Made by a program: the position numbers and the translations under genes. The notes beneath the pieces were generated by a model. That model ran no database searches and was not told the DNA's origin. It saw nothing but the letters and a program-made list of their open reading frames with translations. Below are positions 41,917-50,976 of a stretch of DNA of 64,000 nucleotides, piece by piece. The stretch lies in assembly GCF_001612805.1 (NCBI RefSeq), contig NZ_BDBD01000002.1, positions 1 through 64,000 of the forward strand, in the 5' to 3' direction. This DNA comes from Nocardia coubleae NBRC 108252. GTDB lineage: Bacteria; Actinomycetota; Actinomycetes; Mycobacteriales; Mycobacteriaceae. Position 1 is the stretch's first letter. The number at the start of each line of letters is the position of its first letter.

Positions 41917-42471
41917 TCATTCCTGTAGGTGCCAGCCGTCGACTATCACGTCCGCGTGGTCTGGCGTCCGGTCGGCAGCGAAGTGGGCATCCTCGGCAGT
42001 CATCCAGCGCTGCCACAACGGCAGCGCTTCGGCCCCGTCGCGGTCCAGCCCACGTCTGAGCCGCGTATCGCGCGGGGTTTCCACCCAGATCAACAGCGAC
42101 AGTCGGGCACGGACCGCTGCGCGCGCGGCCGAAACCCCTTCCAGGATCAGCACATCTGGGCTCGCCATCTCGTGCCATTCCGAAAAGGCGCGCGAAGTCC
42201 AGTCATACCGCTGGTACCGTGCGGGACGGCCCTGGCCGAGCGGTTCCAGTACCTGGGCTTCCAACCTCGGCCACCAGTCGAGTTGGTTGTCCCAGGATGC
42301 GAAGTCGTCGGTGTGGAGCAACTCGGCACAGCACGCGACGGCGAGGCGGTCCGCCAGAGTGGATTTCCCTGCGCCGCCGGGCCCGTCTACAGCGACCAGT
42401 CGGGTCGAGCCCAGCCGGGGCACGCTCTGCGCTACCTTGACAGCGATTTCCTCTATCAGCACAAGCTCCAT
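41917..42471 (-). CDS. P-loop kinase, uridine kinase-like
   Basis: 184 residues from the ATG at 42471; an in-frame ATG at 42534 would add 21. Walker A is VAVDGPGGAGKSTLADRLA (about 24-42). HTDDFASWDNQLDWWPRLE matches the uridine kinase/phosphoribulokinase DxD region, and PDVLILEGVSAARAAVRARL is the Walker B equivalent. RDTRLRRGLDRDG is the lid-like Arg region. It probably phosphorylates a nucleoside or similar small molecule. It stands alone. Confidence 0.8.
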   Translation of the reverse strand: MELVLIEEIAVKVAQSVPRLGSTRLVAVDGPGGAGKSTLADRLAVACCAELLHTDDFASWDNQLDWWPRLEAQVLEPLGQGRPARYQRYDWTSRAFSEWHEMASPDVLILEGVSAARAAVRARLSLLIWVETPRDTRLRRGLDRDGAEALPLWQRWMTAEDAHFAADRTPDHADVIVDGWHLQE

Positions 42472-42727
42472 TCTGGCCTGGCGTCCACTCCGGCTCGAGC
42501 GTCTGGCCTCGGCATCCGAACGAATGATCTCCATGGTGACCGACGGTGACGTGTGGAAAACCGTCCAGCGGGTGGTCGGATGCGATCTGAAGCAGTGGGA
42601 GAACCTGTTCGTTGTGACATCCGAAGAAATGTCGGGTCGGGTGGTCGGAGGCTCGGTAGATGGCCGCACCGGTCCTGAATCCGGTTCCCGCGAGCCGATA
42701 GGAGATCGTGGCAGCGAGTTGCTGTTC

Positions 42728-43102
42728 GTGCGCTTCCAAGCCGTAGTGCAGAGTCGCTCGGGTTGGTTTCCAGGAGTATTCGCTTTAGTGAACGGGCTAT
42801 CCCGGGCGGGTCGCCTGACTACCGCTGAAGAGCATTTCCGCCAGCGTGAAAACGCCTCGTACCACTGTAATCTCGTCGATCCGAGCGTTGCGGACCCGTC
42901 TGTTTACGACCGGCATTTGCACCCTGGCGCCGCGGCCTGGTTCAAACCGTCGGCCACTGAGATGATCTCTCGTGTAGACGGTTACACGAGGATCCTGGAC
43001 GCACACGGAATCGGATAGGCTCGGATCCACTCCGGAAACCCGGGCCGCATCCTCTATGAGGACGTCCATCAGATCATCGCGAAACCCGACTGTTCGGGCT
43101 GA
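42728..43102 (+). pseudogene. DUF-type protein interrupted by an in-frame TAG
   Basis: From GTG 42728 (or TTG 42719) the frame reads RFQAVVQSRSGWFPGVFALV, SYHCNLVDPSVADPSVYDRH, LHPGAAAWFKPSATEMISRV and YTRILDAHGIG, then TAG at 43016-43018. The same frame continues as ARIHSGNPGRILYEDVHQII and AKPDCSG to a TGA at 43102. The text after the TAG is the expected end of this actinobacterial family, so a single nonsense change has removed about 28 residues. No function is known. It could also be read through, but nothing suggests that. Confidence 0.65.
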
Positions 43103-43262
43103 TGATCATGGTGACGTCCGAGGCTGACTGCGACCCGATTGGTGGTACACGGAGACGCGTCAGCGACCGGTTGGGGCGAGTTGCCTTTCTTGGTTCAGAA
43201 CTTCCCATCAGGCTGCGCCGGCAGTTCGTTGAGGCGGGCGAGCACTGTGGCCCCGGCCCCGA

Positions 43263-43562
43263 GGCCGCACCCGGGCCGGGTAGGGCGGTAACACTCTGCG
43301 CGGTTACCGGTTTCGCACACTCCGAGCAGCAGACCTGCGGCGTGAATTGGTGCCCGCATTCGTCGTGCACCAATCGGACCGACGGACCACCCGACGAGGT
43401 GGCCCATTTGTCAGCCCAGGCCATCAGCGCCATCAGCACAGGGACGAGTTCGCGTCCCGCCTCGGTGAGGTGGTATTCGTGCCGCAGCGGTCGTTGCTGG
43501 TACGCCCGGCGTTCCACGATGCCGTCTGCCACCAGCGCTTCGAGTCGTCGAGTGAGCGGTTC
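43263..43562 (-). pseudogene. HxlR-type regulator, 5' truncated
   Basis: About 98 codons: PLTRRLEALVADGIVERRAY, QQRPLRHEYHLTEAGRELVP, VLMALMAWADKWA, then a four-Cys zinc-type ending (ECGHQFTPQVCCSECAKPVT). This is the second half of the winged helix plus the C-terminal part of an HxlR protein. The first 50 or so residues, normally containing the opening DNA-binding helices, are missing, cut at about 43560 where the tautomerase gene begins in the other direction. Confidence 0.7.
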
Positions 43563-43959
43563 ACTCGACCAGGAGAGCCGGGAGAAGATCGGCGGGCAGC
43601 TGGTCTCGGAGGTGATGCTCGCCGAGGGTGCGCCCGACACCGCCGCGGCTCGTTCCATCTCGTGGCTGGTGGTGAACGAGATCGACGCCTGGTTCGTGGG
43701 TGGTCAGCGACTCCCGGCCGGTGGCAGTCCGAAATATGTGGTGCGAGTGGGAGTTCCAGCCGGCTCGATGAACGACGACAAGCGCCGCGACATCGTGCGC
43801 CGCGTCAACCGGGTGCTGGCGGACGCCGACGAGGACCCTGCGCGTTTCGCCGACGCCGCGACCGCGTGGGTGCACATCAACGAGATTCCGGAAGGCAACT
43901 GGGGTGCCGGCGGCGAAATCGTACGGATCGAGGACATCGTCGCGTTGGTGTCCAGCTAG
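43552..43959 (+). pseudogene. tautomerase-like protein lacking its native N-terminus
   Basis: 135 codons from GTG 43552: DQESREKIGGQLVSEVMLAE, ISWLVVNEIDAWFVGGQRLP, KYVVRVGVPAGSMNDDKRRD, ATAWVHINEIPEGNWGAGGE. This resembles tautomerase-superfamily proteins, in which the mature N-terminal Pro is the catalyst. That Pro-containing start and about a dozen residues are missing, replaced by sequence antisense to the truncated HxlR gene. If translated it would lack the catalytic proline. Part of a collapsed divergent gene pair. Confidence 0.6.
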
Positions 43960-44126
43960 GCGCGGCCGGGACGAGCGTTCCCTCGGTGAGGCAGTGATGA
44001 CGCAGCAGTGCCGGACCGAGCGCGGAGATCGAGGAAAAGACGGGTCCGCCAATCGAGCAGTCGCGACGAAGGGACACAGCCATACTTCCTTGGTCCGAAC
44101 CACAATCAGCCCGAAGGAGCAGTCCT

Positions 44127-44285
44127 ATGAGTGACAACGAATCTCGCGCCGAGGACATCGCAGTTGGCATCACTCCGAGCGAGGAGCAAGGGACTGGTGA
44201 CAACGCGGTTGCGACACCCGTGGTGACTCCTCGCGGAGGGGTTGGTGGCCACCAGGTCGGGCTCGGTCTCGAGCTGGAGCCGTAG
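44127..44285 (+). CDS. short peptide gene candidate
   Basis: 52 codons with AAGGAG seven bases before the ATG. The product is MSDNESRAEDIAVGITPSEE followed by a Gly/Val-rich end (TPRGGVGGHQVGLGLELEP). An acidic leader-like half and a small Gly-rich tail resemble a peptide-precursor layout. No modifying enzyme lies next to it, so it may equally be a remnant. Region 44286-44534 shows no further gene. Confidence 0.35.
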   Translation: MSDNESRAEDIAVGITPSEEQGTGDNAVATPVVTPRGGVGGHQVGLGLELEP

Positions 44286-44534
44286 CACCCACAATCCCCT
44301 GGCTAGGTGGCTGACAACCACGGCCCCGCTTTGGCGCGAATTCGGCCAGGCGGGGCGTCGGGTCGTCTTCCGCAATGCCCACCGAGGCGGGCGAGACCAT
44401 GACCGAAGAAGGTCACGACGCGCATGGACACCCGGTGACGATTGTCAGCTACGGCCATATCGGGAACCGGATGCACGCGTCGTCCCTCTGCGTTCGTGAC
44501 CTCCTCGTGGTCGACTCCACCGCCGAACCCCCGC

Positions 44535-44580
44535 TCTCCCGGTGGGCGGGTTGGTCGCCGCGATCTCCCGACCACCGGGA
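44535..44580. promoter_or_regulatory. steroid-regulon operator pair upstream of kshB
   Basis: TCTCCCGGTGGGCGGGT (44535-44551) and TCTCCCGACCACCGGGA (44564-44580), 29 bases centre to centre, the same spacing as the pair at 29112-29157 on the far side of the accessory segment. The second is a near-perfect palindrome. Confidence 0.65.
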
Positions 44581-44651
44581 GCCGGGGCTGCCACGGCGCC
44601 ACGGGACTGGGACCGTCGTGGCGACGTGTTCGCGAGCGTAGGAGGACATCG

Positions 44652-45689
44652 GTGACGAGGGCGAGTGTCGGCGTGGCGCTTGGTGCGCGGGTGGTGACGC
44701 TGCGGGTCGCGGCGGTGGTCGAGGAGACTGCCGAGGCGCGTTCGTTCGTGTTCGAGGTTCCCGAGGATGCGAAGGAGCGGTTCGGGTATCGGCCCGGTCA
44801 GTTCCTCACGCTGCGGATACCCGGGGAGCCGCCGGTGGCGCGGTGTTATTCGCTGGCGAGTTCGCCGTTCACGGGGGAACCGCCTAAGGTGACGGTCAAG
44901 CGCACCGATGGTGGGTACGGCTCGAACTGGTTGTGCGACAACCTGTCCCCGGGCGACAGTATCGACGTGTTGCCGCCGACCGGCACCTTCACGCCTGCCT
45001 CGCTCGACGAGGATCTGCTGTTGTGGGCCGGGGGCAGTGGGATCACGCCGGTGTTGTCGATCCTGGTCTCGGCGCTGGTCGGTGGGCGGGGCAAGGTGGT
45101 GTTGTTCTACGCCAACCGTGATCGGGGCTCGGTGATCTTCGATCGGGCGCTCACCGAACTCGCGCGGCGATACCCGGACCGGCTCAGGGTGACCCATTGG
45201 CTGCAGTCCGAACGCGGCCTGCCGGATGCCGGTTCGCTGGCCGACTTCGCCGCGCCGTATGCCGATTTCCACTCGTACCTGTGTGGTCCCGCCCCGTTCA
45301 TGGCCGCGGTGACCGAGGCCTTGGCGGATCGTCCACGGGAGCGGGTGACCAGCGAGGTGTTCGTCTCGCTCTCAGGTGACCCGTTCGCCGAGCCGGTACC
45401 CGTCGCCGACGACGACACGGCCGCCGACGTGGACGTGGAGCTCGACGGCACCGTCCACGCGCTGCGTTGGCCCCGCGAACGGACGCTCGTCGACGTGATG
45501 CTGGCGCGCGGGCTCGATGTCCCGTACTCGTGCCGGGAAGGTGAATGCGGTTCGTGCGCCTGCACCGTGCTCGACGGCGAGGTCGAGATGGGCAGGACCG
45601 GCGTGCTGGACGACGACGACATCGCCGCCGGCTACATCCTCGCTTGTCAGGCGCGGCCACGCACCGGCACTGTCCGCATCCGCTTCTGA
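44652..45689 (+). CDS. kshB: 3-ketosteroid 9-alpha-hydroxylase, ferredoxin reductase subunit
   Basis: 345 residues from a GTG with GGAGG upstream. The FAD domain carries ARCYSLASSPF (RxYS) and the NAD domain LLLWAGGSGITPVLSI and YLCGPAPFMAAV. A plant-type 2Fe-2S domain at the C-terminus has the four Cys in VPYSCREGECGSCACTVL and YILACQA. This order (FNR then ferredoxin) is that of KshB/HmP reductases, which pass electrons from NADH to KshA (8081). It starts an operon with the MFS gene, 15 bases on. Confidence 0.9.
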   Translation: MTRASVGVALGARVVTLRVAAVVEETAEARSFVFEVPEDAKERFGYRPGQFLTLRIPGEPPVARCYSLASSPFTGEPPKVTVKRTDGGYGSNWLCDNLSPGDSIDVLPPTGTFTPASLDEDLLLWAGGSGITPVLSILVSALVGGRGKVVLFYANRDRGSVIFDRALTELARRYPDRLRVTHWLQSERGLPDAGSLADFAAPYADFHSYLCGPAPFMAAVTEALADRPRERVTSEVFVSLSGDPFAEPVPVADDDTAADVDVELDGTVHALRWPRERTLVDVMLARGLDVPYSCREGECGSCACTVLDGEVEMGRTGVLDDDDIAAGYILACQARPRTGTVRIRF

Positions 45690-45704
45690 TCCGGGAGGTG
45701 CGCT

Positions 45705-47114
45705 GTGGCTATTGATACCGCGCGGGAATCCGTCGGGTTCGGGTCCGAGCGTGGGCCGGTGCTCGTGTCGCTGATGCTCGCGACGGGGCTCGTCGCCCTC
45801 GATTCGACGATCCTGGCCACCGCGGTGCTCGCCATCACCGACAGCCTCGGCGATTTCGCGCTGTTCCCGTGGTTGTTCTCCAGTTATCTACTCGCCCAGG
45901 CCGTCACGGTTCCTGTCTACGGCGCGCTGGCCGACACGTTCGGCCGAAAACCGGTGATGCTGTTCGGGATCGCGGTCTTCGCGCTCGGTTCGCTGCTGTG
46001 CGGGCTGGCGAGCAGCATGCTCGCGCTGATCGTGTTCCGCGCGGTGCAGGGGCTCGGTGCGGGCGCGATCCAGCCGACGACCATGGTGATCGCAAGCGAT
46101 CTCTACACCCTGGCCGAACGCGCCACGATCCAGGGTTATCTCGCCGGGGTGTGGGCGGTGGCGTCGGTGACCGGTCCGCTGCTCGGCGGCGTCTTCGCCG
46201 ACTATCTCGGCTGGCGCTGGATCTTCCTGATCAACCTGCCGCTGGCTGTGCTCGCCGCGTGGATGCTGGTGCGCGGCTTCCACGAAACGGTGCCTCGGCG
46301 GCAGTCCCGCATCGACTATGCCGGGGCGTTCCTGCTCACCGCCGGTGCGAGTGCGCTGGTCCTCGGCCTGCTCGAAGGTGGTCGCGCCTGGGCGTGGGAT
46401 TCGCCGACGGGGATCGGCGTGTTCACCGCAGCCGCACTGCTGCTGGCGGTCTTCGTCGTGGTCGAAACCCGTGCGGTACAGCCGATTCTGCCGTTGTGGA
46501 TCTTCACCCGGCCGGTGGTGCTGGCGAGCACGGTGGCGGCGATGCTCGGTGGTGCGCTGCTGTTCGGGTTCACCACCTATGTGCCGATGTTCAACCAAGG
46601 GGTTCTGGGGACCGGCGCGCTGGTTGCCGGGCTCGTCACCGGTGCGCTCACGCTGGGCTGGCCGCTGTCGGCCGCGCAGGCAGGAAAGGTGTACCTGCGC
46701 TTCGGCTTCCGAGCCTGTGCGGTGTCGGGAGCTTGTGTCGCGACGATCGGGGCCGCATCGACCCTGCTCATCGACGAACACTCGGCGCTGTGGCAGGTGG
46801 CGGCATCCTGTTTCGTCGTCGGTGCGGGGATGGGGCTGGTGGCCACCCCTACGCTCATCGCGGCACAGACCGGCGCAGCCTGGTCGGAGCGGGGTGTGGT
46901 CACCTCGGCCGCACTGTTCGCCCGCTCGCTCGGTAGCGCTGTGGGTGTGGCCGTGTTCGGCGCCATCGTCAACGCTCGGATCGCGGGGGCCCCGGCTCCG
47001 GAAAAGCTGGCCGGGGCAATACATCTCGTGTTCGTCGCCATCGCCGCGATGACGGTGGTCATGGTCGTGGCCTGCGCATTCATGCCTCGCCGGGCCGACA
47101 CCGCCCAGCTGTGA
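45705..47114 (+). CDS. MFS transporter, DHA2/EmrB-QacA type
   Basis: 469 residues from a GTG with GGGAGG upstream. Membrane segments run throughout; the DHA signatures are LVALDSTILATAVLAITDSL (motif D1), GALADTFGRKPVMLFGI (motif A), VFRAVQGLGAGAIQPTTMV (motif B) and GVWAVASVTGPLLGGVFADY (motif C). It pumps small hydrophobic molecules by proton antiport. Between kshB and hsaE in a steroid operon it probably exports steroid intermediates or imports substrate; direction is inferred from family (efflux). Confidence 0.88.
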   Translation: MAIDTARESVGFGSERGPVLVSLMLATGLVALDSTILATAVLAITDSLGDFALFPWLFSSYLLAQAVTVPVYGALADTFGRKPVMLFGIAVFALGSLLCGLASSMLALIVFRAVQGLGAGAIQPTTMVIASDLYTLAERATIQGYLAGVWAVASVTGPLLGGVFADYLGWRWIFLINLPLAVLAAWMLVRGFHETVPRRQSRIDYAGAFLLTAGASALVLGLLEGGRAWAWDSPTGIGVFTAAALLLAVFVVVETRAVQPILPLWIFTRPVVLASTVAAMLGGALLFGFTTYVPMFNQGVLGTGALVAGLVTGALTLGWPLSAAQAGKVYLRFGFRACAVSGACVATIGAASTLLIDEHSALWQVAASCFVVGAGMGLVATPTLIAAQTGAAWSERGVVTSAALFARSLGSAVGVAVFGAIVNARIAGAPAPEKLAGAIHLVFVAIAAMTVVMVVACAFMPRRADTAQL

Positions 47115-47121
47115 GCACAGC

Positions 47122-47169
47122 TTTCCCAGGATCCGGGAAGACCACCGAATTTCTTTCCGGCCAGCGGGA
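47122..47169. promoter_or_regulatory. steroid-regulon operator pair upstream of hsaE
   Basis: TTTCCCAGGATCCGGGA (47122-47138) and CTTTCCGGCCAGCGGGA (47153-47169), 31 bases centre to centre, between the MFS stop and the hsaE ATG. Confidence 0.6.
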
Positions 47170-47241
47170 AGCGGACCGTTCTGCTGCCCTCCTGCCGAGG
47201 AGCATGGGATGCATGATCACGACGACAAGGACGGAGGCAGC

Positions 47242-48027
47242 ATGCTGAGCCCCACCGTGCGCAGCGAGCTCGCGGACGAATTGGCCCGCGCCGAACAGAA
47301 TCGGGTGGCCGCGCCGCCGCTGGTCGACCGGTACCCCGGCATCGACGTCGTCGACGCCTACGAGATCCAGTTGCTCAACATCCAGCGCAGGCTCCGTGAC
47401 GGCGCCCAGGTCGTCGGGCACAAGGTCGGGCTGTCGTCCAAGGCGATGCAGCAGATGATGGGCGTCGACGAACCCGACTACGGACACCTGCTCGCCGAGA
47501 TGGAAGTCTTCGAAGACGTCCCCGTCGACACCTCCCAGTACCTGCTGCCCCGCGTCGAGGTCGAGGTCGGGTTCGTCCTGGGCAAGGACCTGCCCGGCGA
47601 GGACTGCACCGAAGCCGACGTGCTGGCCGCGACCGTCGCCTACGCACCCGCGATAGAATTGATCGACTCACGGATCACCGACTGGAAGATCGGGTTGGCC
47701 GACACCATCTCCGACAACGCCTCCTCGGCCGGATTCGTCCTCGGCAAACAACGCGTCGCCCCGGCCGATATCGACATCACCGCCATCGACGCGGTCCTCA
47801 CCCGCAACGGTGAGGTCGTCGCCGAAGGCCGCAGCGACGCCGTCCTCGGTGACCCGGTGATCGCGGTCGCCTGGTTGGCGCGCAAGGTCGCGACCTTCGG
47901 AGTGCGGCTCCAAGCCGGAGACATCGTGCTGCCCGGCTCCTGCACCCGCGCCATCGACGCCCGCCCCGGCGACGACTTCCACGCCGAATTCACCGGACTC
48001 GGTTCCGTCCGTTTGCGTTTCGCCTAG
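47242..48027 (+). CDS. hsaE: 2-hydroxypenta/hexadienoate hydratase
   Basis: 261 residues, exactly the length of the mycobacterial HsaE. LSPTVRSELADELARAEQNR, VVGHKVGLSSKAMQQMMGVD, LPRVEVEVGFVLGKDL (metal-binding Glu pair) and IELIDSRITDWKIGLADTIS are family text. It adds water to the C6 dienoate released by HsaD to form 4-hydroxy-2-oxohexanoate. GGAGG precedes the ATG. First gene of hsaE-hsaG-hsaF. Confidence 0.9.
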   Translation: MLSPTVRSELADELARAEQNRVAAPPLVDRYPGIDVVDAYEIQLLNIQRRLRDGAQVVGHKVGLSSKAMQQMMGVDEPDYGHLLAEMEVFEDVPVDTSQYLLPRVEVEVGFVLGKDLPGEDCTEADVLAATVAYAPAIELIDSRITDWKIGLADTISDNASSAGFVLGKQRVAPADIDITAIDAVLTRNGEVVAEGRSDAVLGDPVIAVAWLARKVATFGVRLQAGDIVLPGSCTRAIDARPGDDFHAEFTGLGSVRLRFA

Positions 48028-48112
48028 GCCCGCGCTACCTCTCCGCCGCTGAGTCGACGCGGTAAACCAGTACTTCGCCGGTTCGCCGGCCCAAATATCG
48101 AGGAGGCTTACC

Positions 48113-49021
48113 GTGGCCAACGGGAACGTCACCGCCGCGATCGTCGGATCCGGCAATATCAGCACCGATCTGCTCTACAAACTGTTGCGGTCGGAATCCA
48201 TCGAACCCCGGTGGATGATCGGGATCGACCCGGCCAGTGAAGGGCTGAAGCGGGCTCGTGGGCTCGGCTTGGAGACCTCGGCCGAGGGTGTCGACTGGTT
48301 GCTCGCTCAACCGGAGAAGCCCGACCTTGTCTTCGAAGCGACCTCGGCCTATGTGCATCGTGCCGCCGCACCGCGATACGCCGAATTGGGTATTCGGGCA
48401 GTCGATCTGACCCCGGCCGCGGTCGGCCCGGCGGTTGTTCCACCGGTCAATCTCGCGTCGTTGGTCGACGCGCCGAATGTCAATATGATCACCTGTGGTG
48501 GACAGGCGACGATTCCCATCGTTGCCGCTGTCTCGCGAGTCGTTCCGGTGCCCTACGCCGAAATCGTGGCCTCGGTGTCGTCAGTGTCGGCCGGACCCGG
48601 TACCCGCGCCAATATCGACGAATTCACCAAAACCACCAGCCGGGGTGTGGAAACCATCGGCGGGGCCGAACGCGGCAAGGCGATCATCATCCTCAATCCG
48701 GCCGAACCGCCGATGATCATGCGCGACACCATCTTCTGCGCCATCCCCGAAGACGCCGACCACGCCGCGATCACCGACTCGATCCACCGCATGGTCGCCG
48801 ACATCCAGCAGTACGTGCCCGGCTACCGGCTTCTGAACGAACCCCAATTCGACGAACCCTCTGTGGTTTCCGGCGGCCTGGCGAAGGTTTCGGTGTTCGT
48901 GGAAGTCGAAGGCGCGGGCGACTTCCTGCCGCCGTACGCGGGCAACCTCGACATCATGACCGCCGCCGCCACCAAGGTCGGCGAAGTCATGGCCGATCAG
49001 ATCCACGCCGCCCGCGTGTGA
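48113..49021 (+). CDS. hsaG: acetaldehyde/propionaldehyde dehydrogenase, acylating
   Basis: 302 residues from a GTG with AGGAGG upstream. The NAD site is [20 protein letters not shown], and the catalytic Cys is in [20 protein letters not shown]. The end, [20 protein letters not shown], is conserved. It oxidises the aldehyde channelled from HsaF to acyl-CoA (propionyl-CoA in steroid breakdown). It overlaps hsaF by 4 bases, fitting the known HsaF-HsaG complex. Confidence 0.92.
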   Translation: MANGNVTAAIVGSGNISTDLLYKLLRSESIEPRWMIGIDPASEGLKRARGLGLETSAEGVDWLLAQPEKPDLVFEATSAYVHRAAAPRYAELGIRAVDLTPAAVGPAVVPPVNLASLVDAPNVNMITCGGQATIPIVAAVSRVVPVPYAEIVASVSSVSAGPGTRANIDEFTKTTSRGVETIGGAERGKAIIILNPAEPPMIMRDTIFCAIPEDADHAAITDSIHRMVADIQQYVPGYRLLNEPQFDEPSVVSGGLAKVSVFVEVEGAGDFLPPYAGNLDIMTAAATKVGEVMADQIHAARV

Positions 49022-50088
49022 ACGCGCATCCCTCCGCCCCGGTCTCGTTAGGAATTCCCATGCCGTACTCCGCTGATCTCGACATCAGCATCACCGACAC
49101 CTGTCTGCGCGACGGGTCGCACCACAAACGTCACCAATTCACGACCACCGAGGTCCGCGATATCGTCGCCGCGCTCGATGGTGCCGGTGTTCCCGTCATC
49201 GAAGTCACCCATGGCGACGGACTCGGCGGTTCCTCGTTCAACTACGGATTCTCGAAAACCCCTGAACAGGAGCTGGTGCGAATCGCAGCCGACACCGCCA
49301 CGCAAGCCAAGATCGCGGTCCTGATGCTGCCCGGGGTGGGAGTCAAAGAAGACATCAAGATCTCCCAGGACAACGGCGCCTCCATCTGCCGCATCGCCAC
49401 GCACTGCACCGAAGCCGACGTCTCCATCCAGCATTTCGGCTACGCCCGCGACCTCGGTCTGGAAACCGTCGGGTTCCTCATGATGTCGCACACCCAAACC
49501 CCTGAGGCGCTGGCGAAACAAGCCCGCATCATGGCCGACGCCGGCTGCCAATGCGTCTACATCGTCGACTCCGCGGGCGCCTTGGTCCTCGATCAGGTCT
49601 CCGACCGCGTCGCCGCCCTGGTCGCCGAGCTCGGCACCGACGCCCGGGTCGGCTTCCACGGTCACGAAAACCTCGACCTCGCCGTCGCCAACAGCATCTA
49701 CGCCATCCGCGCGGGTGCCACTCACATCGACGGCAGCGCACGCCGCTTCGGTGCGGGCGCGGGCAACACCCCCGTCGAAGCCCTCGTCGGGGTCTGCGAC
49801 AAACTCGGGATCAACACCGGCATCGACTTCTTCGCCATCGCCGACGCCGCCGAAGATGTTGTTCGCCCGGCCATGCCGCAGGAATGCCTCCTGGACCGCC
49901 AATCCCTCATGATGGGCTACGCGGGCGTCTATTCCAGCTTCCTCAAACACGCCGAACGCCAAGCCGAACGCTACAACGTCTCCGCCGCCGAAATGCTCGT
50001 CCGCGCAGGCGAACGCAAACTCGTCGGCGGGCAGGAAGACCAGCTCATCGACATCGCCCTCGAACTGCAACGCCGAGCCACGGTCTAG
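49018..50088 (+). CDS. hsaF: 4-hydroxy-2-oxovalerate/oxohexanoate aldolase
   Basis: 356 residues (GTG at 49018). The DmpG-type aldolase motif [19 protein letters not shown] holds the catalytic Arg and metal Asp. [19 protein letters not shown] supplies the metal-binding HxH pair. [19 protein letters not shown] and [18 protein letters not shown] are further signatures. It splits 4-hydroxy-2-oxohexanoate into pyruvate and propanal and forms the channelling complex with HsaG. Its stop overlaps that of the convergent SDR gene. Confidence 0.92.
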   Translation: MNAHPSAPVSLGIPMPYSADLDISITDTCLRDGSHHKRHQFTTTEVRDIVAALDGAGVPVIEVTHGDGLGGSSFNYGFSKTPEQELVRIAADTATQAKIAVLMLPGVGVKEDIKISQDNGASICRIATHCTEADVSIQHFGYARDLGLETVGFLMMSHTQTPEALAKQARIMADAGCQCVYIVDSAGALVLDQVSDRVAALVAELGTDARVGFHGHENLDLAVANSIYAIRAGATHIDGSARRFGAGAGNTPVEALVGVCDKLGINTGIDFFAIADAAEDVVRPAMPQECLLDRQSLMMGYAGVYSSFLKHAERQAERYNVSAAEMLVRAGERKLVGGQEDQLIDIALELQRRATV

Positions 50089-50855
50089 CCGCGGTCACTA
50101 CCGACGGCACTCGAGGTGAGATAGTCCGCGCCGCCGACATATACCGTCCGCCCGTCGGCGTCGTCGGACTCGGCCGCGGTCACGATCGCCGCGGCGAAAT
50201 CCTCGACAGTCGGCAACGGGCCCGCCGCACGGCGTGACGCGACACTGCTCGCGTCACGCCGTTCCAGCAGCCGGACGATGATCGTGCCGTCGATCACGTC
50301 GCCGGATACCACACTGAAACCGACTCCCCGCGAGCGGAATTCGGGAATCAGCGCGCGCAGGGCGTCCTCACCCGCGCGCTTGCTCCGCGCGATCGGTGCG
50401 TAACCCGCAGGCACATCGGGCTTCTCGTGAATGAAGTGCGCCTGATGGCTGGTGACGAACATGATGCGTCCGCCCGACGGCATCAAGGGCAGCATCGCCT
50501 TCGCGAGATCCACCTGCGCGTCCCGATTGAGGCGCAGCGCGTAGCCGGGGTCCGCGTCACGCTCGAGACCGCCGGAAGCATTGAGCACCAACACATCCAG
50601 CCGACCATATGTTCGCTGGATATCTGCCGCCATGGCAGCGACATCATCAGGCTCGGACACATCCGCGCCGATCACTGAGGCGCTACCGCCGGCCGTCACG
50701 ATCTCGGTGACGACGGTCTCGGCACGCTTGCGTTTCTCCCGGAAGTTCACGAGCACGTGCGCACCGGTCGCGCCGAACTGCCTCGCCGTATCCGCGCCGA
50801 TTCCGCGCGAAGCCCCGGTCACCAGCACCACCCGCCGCGCCGTCGATTCCACCAT
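50085..50855 (-). CDS. SDR family oxidoreductase (atypical active site)
   Basis: 256 residues from the ATG at 50855 with GGAGGA upstream; a longer frame is not needed. [20 protein letters not shown] binds the coenzyme and VLNASGG replaces the usual NNAG. The catalytic Tyr/Lys are in [15 protein letters not shown] (Y-x5-S-K rather than the exact YxxxK), so activity may be altered. Late [13 protein letters not shown]. It lies behind two perfect palindromes (50875-50920) related to those of the hxlR gene at 52079, so it is probably controlled by that regulator. Confidence 0.75.
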   Translation of the reverse strand: MVESTARRVVLVTGASRGIGADTARQFGATGAHVLVNFREKRKRAETVVTEIVTAGGSASVIGADVSEPDDVAAMAADIQRTYGRLDVLVLNASGGLERDADPGYALRLNRDAQVDLAKAMLPLMPSGGRIMFVTSHQAHFIHEKPDVPAGYAPIARSKRAGEDALRALIPEFRSRGVGFSVVSGDVIDGTIIVRLLERRDASSVASRRAAGPLPTVEDFAAAIVTAAESDDADGRTVYVGGADYLTSSAVGSDRG

Positions 50856-50874
50856 CGTGTTCCTCCCGCCCGCA

Positions 50875-50920
50875 TGCTTCTGATTCAGAAGCAACTATCG
50901 CGCTTCTGAATCAGAAGCGC
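50875..50920. promoter_or_regulatory. HxlR-type operator pair, copy 1
   Basis: TGCTTCTGA-T-TCAGAAGCA (50875-50893, perfect 9+1+9) and a 10+1+10 palindrome with core CGCTTCTGA-A-TCAGAAGCG (50900-50920), 26 bases apart, just upstream of the SDR gene. Part of a 56-base segment (50874-50929) repeated at 52043-52098. Confidence 0.8.
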
Positions 50921-50976
50921 AACCGGCGGATGATCCCGACGCCCGGTGGAAACCCTGCTCCGCCAGGCGATTCGAC

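Noticed and set aside
44242-44499. An 85-codon plus-strand frame
   Set aside because: Arg/Ser-rich with no ribosome site or recognisable domain; overlaps the region leading to the kshB operators.
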